Shown here: positions 1 to 5,429 of the stretch, piece by piece
Position numbering within the stretch: the stretch's first letter is position 1
How the letters are laid out: each line of letters begins with the position of its first letter
Source: Deltaproteobacteria bacterium
GTDB taxonomy: Bacteria; Desulfobacterota; Desulfobacteria; Desulfobacterales; ETH-SRB1
Reading direction: 5' to 3'
Assembly: GCA_019309665.1 (NCBI GenBank)
Contig: JAFDFV010000116.1
Span: forward strand, 1-6,266
Length of the DNA stretch: 6,266 bases
Position numbers and translations under genes: made by a program
Notes under the pieces: generated by a model
Told to the model about the DNA's origin: nothing
The model's input: the letters and a program-made list of their open reading frames with translations, nothing else
Database searches by the model: none

Positions 1-248
1 AGCAGGTCAAGGTGCTGGCTGGTGATGGTTATAAAGGCTGGCCGGAACATAGTCCTTTTGATGCCATTATAGTGACCTGCGCGCCTGAAGATATCCCGCA
101 AGCCTTGGTAAATCAATTAAAAGAAGGTGGGCGAATGATTTTGCCCCTCGGTGTCTACATGCAACGTCTGGTTATTCTTTGCAAAAAATCAGGACGTATA
201 GAAAAAGTTGATGATCTTTCCGTGCGGTTCGTGCCAATGGTGCGCTGA
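1..248 (+). CDS. pcm: Protein-L-isoaspartate O-methyltransferase, C-terminal part (5' end outside window)
   Basis: This is the last ~82 codons of a PCMT, which uses S-adenosylmethionine to methylate isoaspartyl residues in damaged cytoplasmic proteins and so starts their repair. The reading frame is open from position 3 and ends at TGA 246-248. Visible family signatures are GDGYKGWPE, then FDAIIVTCAPEDIP, then the LKEGGRMILPLG turn, and finally VRFVPMVR, the usual PCMT ending. The N-terminal SAM-binding motif lies upstream of the window, so completeness cannot be judged. The GTG at 12 is internal and not a start. The last 94 bp overlap the 3' end of the convergent lytic transglycosylase gene. 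Family assignment is by recalled motif pattern and is strong. Confidence 0.93.
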   Translation, partial: QVKVLAGDGYKGWPEHSPFDAIIVTCAPEDIPQALVNQLKEGGRMILPLGVYMQRLVILCKKSGRIEKVDDLSVRFVPMVR

Positions 249-913
249 TCGTAAGCCTCCCGCATGAGTACCAAGCCGCTCACCAGACCAACGGCAATTC
301 CAAGGCCGACAAATATTGAACCAACTACGATTCCCACTGCAATATTTTTTTCTGCTAACTGTTTTGACGTATTAAATGGGGTCTTTTTTCCTGTAACATC
401 AGGCAAAGTTGATTGTATGGATTCCCACGTGTTGGGATTAAGCCCTTTGTTCTTTGCTATTTTTTGGGCTTTAATAATATTTCCCTTGCCGGCATTGTAA
501 GACCCAAACATGAAATTTATCCGATCCATATGTGAACGTTCCGCCTTCCATAAATTCCATATCATTCTGTTGTAATAAATACCCGCTGCGATATTCCAGC
601 GGGGCTGTTTTCTTGTGCCCTTAATGCCTGGATTCTTTCTTGTAATTTCTTCAAAGGTTCTTGGCATTATCTGCATAACACCCTCTGCTCCCACTCTTGA
701 TCTGGCATCTGCCTGCAACCTTGATTCAGCTACAGCCTGAGCCTTGAAATATTGCCAGTCAAAACCAGGGCCAAAATATCTCTTTGAATATTTTGAAAAG
801 TATTTGTCATATTTTACAACCCTGTTATATCGTTCAAAGGCGTGAACTGTTATGGGCATAAGAAGCAATACAATTACCAGCGCCTTTATTATCGTCCAAA
901 ATCTTTCTTGCAT
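155..913 (-). CDS. Exported SLT-domain lytic transglycosylase with a C-terminal hydrophobic segment
   Basis: The 252-aa protein is predicted to cleave peptidoglycan glycan strands in the periplasm. Residues 1-25 form a signal peptide: MQERFW, a hydrophobic run, then VHA before F26. The SLT/lysozyme-like domain follows, with catalytic Glu63 in VAESRL, the loop GAEGVMQIMP at 75-84, and GSYNAGKGN at 137-145. After PDVTGKK (171-177) the usual short soluble ending of such enzymes is replaced by a Gly/Val-rich hydrophobic stretch at about 191-216, which reads as a membrane helix. The last ~31 residues (from about 222) are antisense to the 3' end of pcm and have a low-complexity Ser/Thr/Arg character, so they may be an acquired tail. 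The start is ATG at 913. The ribosome binding site is weak, with an AGG about 12 nt upstream. The DNA just upstream is a helicase scrap, so the native promoter may have been lost or replaced. Confidence 0.85.
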   Translation of the reverse strand: MQERFWTIIKALVIVLLLMPITVHAFERYNRVVKYDKYFSKYSKRYFGPGFDWQYFKAQAVAESRLQADARSRVGAEGVMQIMPRTFEEITRKNPGIKGTRKQPRWNIAAGIYYNRMIWNLWKAERSHMDRINFMFGSYNAGKGNIIKAQKIAKNKGLNPNTWESIQSTLPDVTGKKTPFNTSKQLAEKNIAVGIVVGSIFVGLGIAVGLVSGLVLMREAYDQRTIGTNRTERSSTFSIRPDFLQRITRRCM

Positions 914-1134
914 TTTATCTTATACCTAAGTTGCTTTTTTTGAAACTGATGTATCAGGCCCTGCCGTTTTTTTTGAGGAACAGAACCATCCAGCCTGACA
1001 TAATCGAGATCGCGCTTGTTCAATAACGGTTCGATCAGGTTCAGCATTGTAGTCCATTCAGAGAAAAGAACGATCTTCCGGTCTTGTTCACTCATCAAGT
1101 GATCAATAAGAACATCGAGTTCTTCTAATTTTTT
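889..1134 (-). pseudogene. SNF2-type helicase fragment (start of the C-terminal helicase lobe)
   Basis: The minus-strand frame reads KKLEELDVLIDHLM, then DRKIVLFSEWTTMLNLIEPL, then YVRLDGSVPQKKRQGLIHQF. This is the start of the second RecA lobe of SNF2/SWI2 ATPases (family pattern: K-L-x-x-L, KxxIFSEW, hxGSVPxxxR, hxxF). An in-frame TGA (1137-1135) sits right before KKLEEL. After QFQ the family would continue through motifs V and VI, but the frame instead runs through a Lys-rich stretch and stops at 889-891, just inside the transglycosylase start. Only about 55 family-like residues remain, with neither Walker A nor motif VI, so it cannot be a working ATPase. Identity as a SNF2 scrap is strong; which subfamily is unknown. 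Confidence 0.8.
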
Positions 1135-1385
1135 TCAGGATCCAGGCGAATTGTAATAACTGCTTCTCCCAGATTGAGCTGAAAGATATTTCTTCTCAGG
1201 ATAACCTGTTCACTTATGTCAATTTCGTATTTTTCGCCCTGCCTGATGAGTTTTTCACCTTTAGCTCCAAGCAGCTTGCATGCCTGTAAGTCAGGTGTGA
1301 GAGTTTGTCTTTCAGATTTATCATTGTGGTTACTACTTAGTGAGATTTGTCTATAAAAAAACGGTTTCTTTCTATCGATATTTAG
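1125..1385 (-). pseudogene. Unrecognised coding scrap ahead of the helicase fragment
   Basis: An 86-codon minus-strand frame is open from 1385 to TAG at 1127-1125 but has no ATG or GTG start in frame. Its better half reads QACKLLGAKGEKLIRQGEKY, then EIDISEQVILRRNIFQLNLG, then EAVITIRLDPEKN. The mix of charged and hydrophobic residues looks like true former coding sequence. It ends in the same A7 run (1129-1135) where the helicase scrap begins. One added A would join the two frames as RLDPEKKLEELDVL, so it could be the upstream part of the same helicase gene split by a homopolymer frameshift, or a neighbour fused by deletion. I do not recognise the domain. Confidence 0.45.
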
Positions 1386-1398
1386 TCAAAATTTCAAC

Positions 1399-1431
1399 AA
1401 AATATTCTCAGCAAAATATTCTCAGCAAAAT
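1399..1431. repeat. 14-bp tandem repeat, two full units plus 5 bp
   Basis: The unit AAAATATTCTCAGC occupies 1399-1412 and 1413-1426 without a mismatch, and a third partial unit AAAAT follows at 1427-1431. It lies in DNA with no convincing gene, between the minus-strand helicase scraps and the plus-strand primase scrap. It is probably a slippage duplication. Confidence 0.85.
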
Positions 1432-1550
1432 GTGTTTTATATCAACTGTCTTCTTTCTGTTTTCAAATCAGCCTGCCGTGAATTTTAAGACCGTGCCACG
1501 GGATAAAAGGCCCGGGTCGCGTCAAAACAGAACGGGTTGTTGATTTTTTC

Positions 1551-1585
1551 ACTTTACGAGTTTATAGATAACATCGGAAAGGCAA
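1551..1585 (+). repeat. 35-bp junction segment, copy 1
   Basis: This segment begins ACTTTACGAGTTTATA and ends GAAAGGCAA. It matches 3337-3371 at 32 of 35 positions (differences at offsets 17, 20 and 26), and the flanks of the two copies are unrelated. It ends one or two bases before recognisable primase coding sequence begins. Read in one frame it gives LYEFIDNIGKA, so it may derive from a coding sequence I cannot name. Confidence 0.8.
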
Positions 1586-1586
1586 G

Positions 1587-1932
1587 GGACGAGAAGATGT
1601 GTTCCCAAAAAGATTTGAAAGTACAAAAACAGGCAAAAGTGGATATCAGCCGTGTTGTCGTAATGAATGGATAAGAGGTATTTGCGAAAAACCAAAGGTA
1701 AAATGCGCTGACTGTGAAAACCGTGACTTCATACCGGTAACTGATGATATAACAAGAAATCATCTTATGGACACTGATGTACATAGCAGGTCTAAACGGG
1801 ATTATACTATTGGTATATATCCATTATTAACAGACGAAACATGCAGGACGATTTTATCGTTTGCATGATATGAAAACAGAGGTAATTATATATGATTATG
1901 CAGACTTAAATGTTCAAATAACTAAATCATAA
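1587..1932 (+). pseudogene. TOTE-type archaeo-eukaryotic primase / SF2 helicase remnant with a large internal deletion
   Basis: Two pieces of one large protein lie in different frames. Piece 1 (1587 to about 1844) reads GREDVFPKRFESTKTGKSGY, then a Cys-rich stretch with CCRNEWIRGICEKP, KCADCENR and FIPVTDDI, then YTIGIYPLLTDETC. This is the N-terminal part of the AEP primase domain of the TOTE conflict-system proteins. It breaks off exactly where the family continues into the hydrophobic strand and the catalytic DFD-type aspartates. Piece 2 (1840-1932) reads HAGRFYRLHDM then KTEVIIYDYADLNV, matching the motif VI end (QYAGRLHR...) and the following strand of the SF2 helicase in the same proteins. 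Everything between, several hundred residues, is missing. Piece 2 then loses similarity and stops at TAA 1930-1932. There is no start codon at the native N-terminus. Family identification is from memory of the protein pattern; the remnant cannot be active. Confidence 0.77.
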
Positions 1933-1969
1933 CCTTTTGATATGATTGACAAGTTATTTTCGGTTACAG

Positions 1970-1984
1970 TGCCGCGAAGCGGCA
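1970..1984. other. Perfect 6-bp hairpin TGCCGC-GAA-GCGGCA
   Basis: A GC-rich stem with a GAA triloop sits in AT-rich DNA 65 bp upstream of the J-domain gene. No T tract follows directly, so it is a poor intrinsic terminator. It resembles REP-type palindromes, which are plausible here because a RAYT transposase remnant lies about 1.1 kb downstream. Only one copy is in the window, so a REP call is speculative. Confidence 0.6.
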
Positions 1985-2049
1985 TAATATAGTTTTTTGC
2001 GATATCATCAAAAATGGAAAATGAATAATTAATCTTGGAGAAAATAAAA

Positions 2050-2526
2050 ATGGATATTAAACAATCTTTTGAGATACTTGAATTGGACCGTGGTGCATCG
2101 ACAGATGAGATCAAACAGTCCTATAAAGATATAGTCACTGTTTGGCATCCTGACCGGTTTTCCAACAATCCCCGTCTGAGACAAAGGGCTGAGGAGAAAT
2201 TGAAAGAGGTGAATGCAGCATATGACACAGTGAAATCCTATCTGTCCTCAGAACAACGGATGGAGCCAAAGCAGGAAAATGCCCAACCAGATGCCGCGCC
2301 ATATGATAAAACAGAAGCTGTGGTTGAAGCGGGCACAGGCATTGCTTTAAGCCTGTGGTCCTATCTTTCTTCATTATTTAAAAATGTAGTGACAGACGTG
2401 AAGACCGGTATGGACCAAGGGAGCTTGGACCAATCGCAAAGAGGCGCCGGTTGCGGAGGAAGAGGCAGAAGAAGAGACAAAGGTATGGGAAGGCGTGGTG
2501 GAGGTAGAGGGAAAGGTCGTGGCTGA
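2050..2526 (+). CDS. Small J-domain (DnaJ-like) protein with hydrophobic segment and Gly/Arg-rich tail
   Basis: The 158-aa protein is a likely Hsp70 (DnaK) co-chaperone. The J domain covers residues 1-64: helix I FEILEL, helix II DEIKQSYKDIVTVW, the HPD motif at 33-35 (WHPDRF), and helix III ending EVNAAYDTVKSYL. The HPD tripeptide that stimulates Hsp70 ATPase is intact. A charged linker (about 65-93) is followed by a hydrophobic stretch GIALSLWSYLSSLF (97-110) that could touch a membrane or client, and then a Gly/Arg tail (131-158) with GCGGRGRRR and GRRGGGRGKGRG. There is no Gly/Phe or zinc-finger domain, so it is not DnaJ itself. ATG 2050 is chosen because GGAG at 2037-2040 lies 9 nt upstream and the J domain starts here; a TTG at 2035 would overlap that site. 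The gene stands alone between two broken genes. A second frame through the tail DNA is open and acidic, so a frameshift origin of the tail cannot be excluded. Confidence 0.85.
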   Translation: MDIKQSFEILELDRGASTDEIKQSYKDIVTVWHPDRFSNNPRLRQRAEEKLKEVNAAYDTVKSYLSSEQRMEPKQENAQPDAAPYDKTEAVVEAGTGIALSLWSYLSSLFKNVVTDVKTGMDQGSLDQSQRGAGCGGRGRRRDKGMGRRGGGRGKGRG

Positions 2527-2531
2527 TCATC

Positions 2532-2550
2532 TAATCTTCTTGGAAGATTA
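2532..2550. other. Perfect 8-bp hairpin after the J-domain gene
   Basis: TAATCTTC (2532-2539), loop TTG, GAAGATTA (2543-2550). It starts six bases after the J-domain stop codon and could stabilise the mRNA 3' end or act as a weak terminator, but no U tract follows. Confidence 0.55.
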
Positions 2551-2586
2551 AATCGCTTCTATAGACTTTCAGATAATTCATTTCAC

Positions 2587-3062
2587 AAGGCCAGAAGGAG
2601 ATCGCCCCCGGGAAATGCTTTTGGTGATGCCAAAGCCCGGAGCGCCGATGTGCTTGGGCATGTTTTTGAATATTTCCTTGGTGAATTTGCTTTGGCGGAG
2701 GGGAAAAAGGGCGGCCAGGCAGGGTTTGTTCTGGCAAAAGGGTCGTTGACTTCCAAAACTTCCGGTGAAGGAGACATCCTCAAAGAACTGATTGAAGCCC
2801 GCCTCGTGGATTGTATCGTCAATCTGCCTGCCAAGCTGTTTTTGAATACCCAGCTCCCCGCCAGCTTGTGGTTCTTGAGCCGCAATAAAGCCAACGGCAA
2901 ATTCCGCAACCGCACAGATGAAATCCTCTTTATTGATGCCCGCAACATGGGGCATTTGATCAACCGCAGAACACGGGAGTTTGCTGCGGAAGATATCGCC
3001 ACAATAGCAGGAGAACCTATCACAACTGGCGCAATCCTGACGGGGATTATGAAGATGTAAAG
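2587..3062 (+). pseudogene. hsdM: Type I restriction-modification methylase subunit (HsdM) with catalytic core deleted
   Basis: HsdM would methylate adenine in the host DNA as part of a type I restriction complex. The frame reads GDAKARSADVLGHVFEYFLG then AEGKKGGQ, the segment just before the SAM-binding half. It then jumps in frame, at about 2721, to AGFVLAKGSLTSKTSGEGDI and LIEARLVDCIVNLPAKLF, the segment after the catalytic half. The SAM motif (DPxxGSGG-type) and the catalytic NPPF motif that should lie between are both missing. The C-terminal part continues with SLWFLSRNK and EILFIDARNMGHLI to IATIAG. There a GAGA stretch (3011-3014) shifts the frame; in the +2 frame the family sequence resumes as TYHNWRNPDGDYEDVKG. 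No hsdS or hsdR is visible. The protein cannot methylate DNA. Family call is strong from several recalled motifs. Confidence 0.88.
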
Positions 3063-3353
3063 GGATATGATTATTCACAGGCGGGATTATATTTCATCAC
3101 CATTTGCACGCAAAACCGATTGTGTTTGTTTGGGGAAATTAAAAATGGGGAAATAATTTTGAACGATGCAGGGATCATGATCGAACGCCAATGGCAGGAA
3201 TTGATATATCGTTTTGATAACATCAAGGCAGATGAATTTATCGTCATGCCCAATCATTTTCATGGAATTGTTAAATTCGTAGGGGTACCCCTTGTGGGTA
3301 CTCCAAACAATAGGGCAACCACAAGGGATTGCCCCTACTTTACGAGTTTATAA
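3060..3353 (+). pseudogene. REP-associated tyrosine (Y1/RAYT) transposase fragment fused to the HsdM end
   Basis: RAYTs are single-strand DNA transposases of the HUH class. The frame carries KGYDYSQAGLYFITICTQNR, then CLFGEIKNGEIILNDAGIMI, then RFDNIKADEFIVMPNHFHGI, which is the usual N-terminal half. His-Phe-His in MPNHFHGIV is the metal-binding HUH-type motif. The part carrying the catalytic tyrosine is missing: after VGVPLVGTPNNRATTRDCPY the sequence enters the second copy of the 35-bp junction segment and stops at 3353. There is no usable start codon; the frame is continuous with the HsdM C-terminal scrap, meeting at the residues KGY shared by both families. It is inactive. Confidence 0.87.
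3281..3336. repeat. Nested palindromes inside the transposase scrap
   Basis: AGGGGTACCCCT (3281-3292) is a perfect palindrome. GTACCC (3285-3290) also pairs with GGGTAC (3296-3301) around a 5-nt loop. Then GGGCAA (3313-3318) pairs with TTGCCC (3329-3334), enclosing a CCACAAGG core. From memory, GGGCAA-CCACAAGGGA-TTGCCC resembles a palindromic motif common inside and near RAYT genes in many bacteria. Confidence 0.7.
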
Positions 3354-3371
3354 ATGACATCAGAAAGGCAA
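3337..3371 (+). repeat. 35-bp junction segment, copy 2
   Basis: This is the counterpart of 1551-1585, with 32 of 35 identical. It follows directly after the transposase palindrome. Its coding-like frame (LYEFINDIRKAK, then KIVLDMGVSEDSNYEI) continues to TAG 3426-3428, overlapping the first codons of the RNA ligase. If translated, its stop codon would lie close enough to the ligase ATG to allow coupling. Confidence 0.8.
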
Positions 3372-3416
3372 AACGGAAAATTGTTTTGGATATGGGAGTA
3401 AGTGAGGACAGTAACT

Positions 3417-4424
3417 ATGAGATTTAGAAAATATTTCGACATTGAAAATAGTTATCGCAAAAAGTTTCTTAAAAGTCTTGCTGTGGAAAAGTTAGACCAA
3501 GGCGAATTTGTTGTTCAGGAAAAGGCGCATGGCGCCAATCTTTCTTTCTGGTATGACGGAAAGGATCTGAAATCCGCCAAGAGGAGCAGTTTTATACAAG
3601 ATAACTTTTATGACTATATGCCGGTTGAAGACAAAAACAGGGAAAGAGTTAAAAAGCTCTATACGATTTTAAAGAAAGAAGGCTGCGATTTTAGCGAGTT
3701 GGGTGTATATGGTGAATTAGTTGGTGGAACATATCCTCACAAGGATGTGGAAAAGGATACTTCCGCCACAAGAATTCAGAAAGGTATTTTTTACACACCG
3801 CACAACGAGTTTTATGCCATTGATGTGGCGATAGACGGCCAATTGATCGATGTAGATAAGTTCAACCATGTCATGGAGAAGGCCGGTTTTCTGTATGCAA
3901 AAACTATTTTCAGAGGTACGTTTGAAGAATGCTTGAAATATTCAAACAGCTTTCCTTCTCAGATTTCCGTATGGCTGGGTCTTCCCGAACTCGAAGATAA
4001 CATATGTGAAGGTGTTGTGATAAAACCGGCAATTCCCAAATTTCTTAGTGATAAAACAAGAGTAATTCTTAAAAACAAGAATGAGAAATGGGCGGAAAAA
4101 GCAAAGGCAAGAGACAGGCCAAAAAAGCCTAAGATGACGTTGTCTGAAAAAGGCGAGGAACTATTTAACGAGATGGAGAGCCTTATCACAGAAAACCGAC
4201 TTCGTAACGTATTATCAAAAACCGGGCCGATTGGACAAAAGGAATTCGGCAAACTCATACAACTTTTTTCAAAAGATATACTTGATGACTTTTTCAAAGA
4301 CTACCTCGAGGAATATAATGGACTTGAAAAAAAAGAGCAGAAGCAATTGACACGCAAACTGAGTCAAAAATCTGCGGAGCTGATACGCCTTAATTTCATG
4401 AACATCGTTGATGGAGAATTTTAG
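3417..4424 (+). CDS. Rnl2-family RNA ligase
   Basis: The 335-aa enzyme is predicted to seal 3'-OH/5'-phosphate nicks in RNA by an ATP-dependent ligase-AMP pathway. It aligns by eye with phage T4 RNA ligase 2 (334 aa) from end to end. The N-terminus RFRKYFDIENSYRKKFL parallels the T4 start. Motif I is EKAHGANLSF with nucleophile Lys36 (KAHG 36-39). Motif IIIa region is YGELVGG (98-104), motif III FYAIDVAI (132-139), motif IV EGVVIKP (198-204), and motif V ILKNKNEKWAEK with Lys219 and Lys221. The C-terminal helical domain, typical of Rnl2 and needed for ligation in that family, is present (GPIGQKEFGKLIQLFSKDIL). ATG 3417 is preferred over GTG 3402: GAGGA at 3404-3408 lies 8 nt upstream and the T4-like start follows at once. 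No key residue is missing. It is the first intact gene after the scrap zone and may be phage-derived cargo. The partner RNA is unknown. Confidence 0.93.
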   Translation: MRFRKYFDIENSYRKKFLKSLAVEKLDQGEFVVQEKAHGANLSFWYDGKDLKSAKRSSFIQDNFYDYMPVEDKNRERVKKLYTILKKEGCDFSELGVYGELVGGTYPHKDVEKDTSATRIQKGIFYTPHNEFYAIDVAIDGQLIDVDKFNHVMEKAGFLYAKTIFRGTFEECLKYSNSFPSQISVWLGLPELEDNICEGVVIKPAIPKFLSDKTRVILKNKNEKWAEKAKARDRPKKPKMTLSEKGEELFNEMESLITENRLRNVLSKTGPIGQKEFGKLIQLFSKDILDDFFKDYLEEYNGLEKKEQKQLTRKLSQKSAELIRLNFMNIVDGEF

Positions 4425-4496
4425 GCCTTTAAGCGCCGAAAGTATGATTTTGCATTGACGAGGCTGGGAATAATGGATGATACAGAGTCAATTTAG
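4425..4496 (+). other. In-frame open extension after the ligase amber stop
   Basis: After TAG 4422-4424 the ligase frame stays open for 23 codons (AFKRRKYDFALTRLGIMDDT then ESI) to a second TAG at 4494-4496. The ligase already has the full T4 Rnl2 length, so this is probably untranslated or vestigial. Readthrough is possible but unsupported. Confidence 0.35.
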
Positions 4497-4524
4497 GTGA
4501 ACATTTTCTGGAGGATTATAAAGA

Positions 4525-5370
4525 TTGTATTTACAGGCCGATGAAAAGGCGATTAAAAAGGAATTGCTTGATATAATAGAAAATAGCCGAAGAAAGGTCA
4601 CGCCGGGAGAATTAGAAAAAGCATTATCCAGGAAATATTCTTTAGAAAAAAAAGAAATAAGATCACTTATAAGGGGCTTGGTAACAGAAAACTTCCTGAC
4701 ATATACAAATCATTATGGCCGGACATTTATAGAGAAATCTTTCAACAAACCTGTTCGCATATCAAAGCATGTCATTCTGAAACCGCCGGGATTCTATTAT
4801 AAACCCAAAGCAGATGATGTGGTAATTGAGATAGGGCAGGGCGTTTCATTCGGCAATGGTCAACATCCAACAACCAGGCTGGCAATAAGAGGTATAGAGT
4901 ATGCTTTAAATAAAACAAATTTATTAAAAGCAAAAGAAAAAACAAGCGTTCTTGATATTGGAACAGGCTCCGGTGTTTTGGGAATAACGGCATTAATGAT
5001 GGGAATTAAAGATGCTGTTGGTGTTGATATTGATCCATGTTCCATAAAAGAAGCCGGGGATAATGCAAAAATTAACAAACTTGAGGATAAATTTGTAATT
5101 AAAAATATGTCCTTAGAGGATTTAAATACTAAGTTTACATTGATAACTGCAAATTTAAGATATCCGACATTAATGAATATATATCACAGGCTCGTTAAAA
5201 TGACAGAGCCTGGTGGTGCTGTTGTACTTTCCGGAATAAAGAGTGATGAAGCTATATCTGTTGTTGATTTATACACGGAAAAGTATTTTGAATGTAAATG
5301 GGAAGAATTTGAAAAAGGCTGGGCGGGCCTTGTGTTTTTGAAGACGACTGAAGAATATAGGAGTGTGTGA
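4525..5370 (+). CDS. PrmA-like SAM-dependent methyltransferase with a helical (winged-helix-like) N-terminus
   Basis: The 281-aa protein has the catalytic half of ribosomal protein L11 methyltransferases: FGNGQHPTTRLAI (109-121), the SAM motif VLDIGTGSGVLGI (142-154), the acidic ribose contact GVDIDP (166-171), and ITANLRYPTL (207-216) where PrmA has the conserved AN-L strand. PrmA trimethylates L11 and uses an N-terminal alpha/beta domain to bind it. Here residues 1-75 are instead mostly helical and charged (KKELLDIIENSRRKVTPGEL, KKEIRSLIRGLVTEN), like a small winged-helix fold. The substrate may therefore differ from L11. The start is TTG 4525, supported by GGAGG at 4510-4514 with 10 nt spacing; there is no better ATG. 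It lies 100 bp behind the ligase on the same strand with no evident terminator between, so co-transcription is likely. Methyltransferase fold: sure. Target: unknown. Confidence 0.82.
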   Translation: MYLQADEKAIKKELLDIIENSRRKVTPGELEKALSRKYSLEKKEIRSLIRGLVTENFLTYTNHYGRTFIEKSFNKPVRISKHVILKPPGFYYKPKADDVVIEIGQGVSFGNGQHPTTRLAIRGIEYALNKTNLLKAKEKTSVLDIGTGSGVLGITALMMGIKDAVGVDIDPCSIKEAGDNAKINKLEDKFVIKNMSLEDLNTKFTLITANLRYPTLMNIYHRLVKMTEPGGAVVLSGIKSDEAISVVDLYTEKYFECKWEEFEKGWAGLVFLKTTEEYRSV

Positions 5371-5383
5371 GACATCCTATAAT

Positions 5384-5421
5384 AAGTAAATAACTCAAAT
5401 TTTGCGTTCAGTTACTTACTT
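5384..5421. other. AT-rich inverted repeat downstream of the methyltransferase
   Basis: AAGTAAATAAC (5384-5394) pairs with GTTACTTACTT (5411-5421), 10 of 11 positions plus one A-C mismatch, around a 16-nt loop. It begins 13 bp after the stop codon and may be part of the 3' end structure. Confidence 0.5.
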
Positions 5422-5429
5422 AATTTATT

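Noticed and set aside
264..500. Plus-strand 78-codon frame
   Set aside because: It is antisense to the lytic transglycosylase, has no family-like pattern and no ribosome binding site.
1399..1431. CRISPR-like array
   Set aside because: The units are contiguous 14-mers with no spacers, so this is a simple tandem repeat.
1340..1543. Plus-strand 67-codon frame starting near the tandem repeat
   Set aside because: It runs through the 14-bp repeat and antisense to a coding scrap; composition is not protein-like.
1946..1951. TTGACA as a promoter for the J-domain gene
   Set aside because: No acceptable -10 box lies 16-18 bp downstream; the GC hairpin occupies that place.
2578..3078. Two long minus-strand frames (146 and 166 codons)
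   Set aside because: Both are antisense to the HsdM remnant, whose motifs on the plus strand are clear.
3959..4297. Minus-strand 112-codon frame
   Set aside because: It is antisense to the RNA ligase with Ser/Phe-rich shadow composition.
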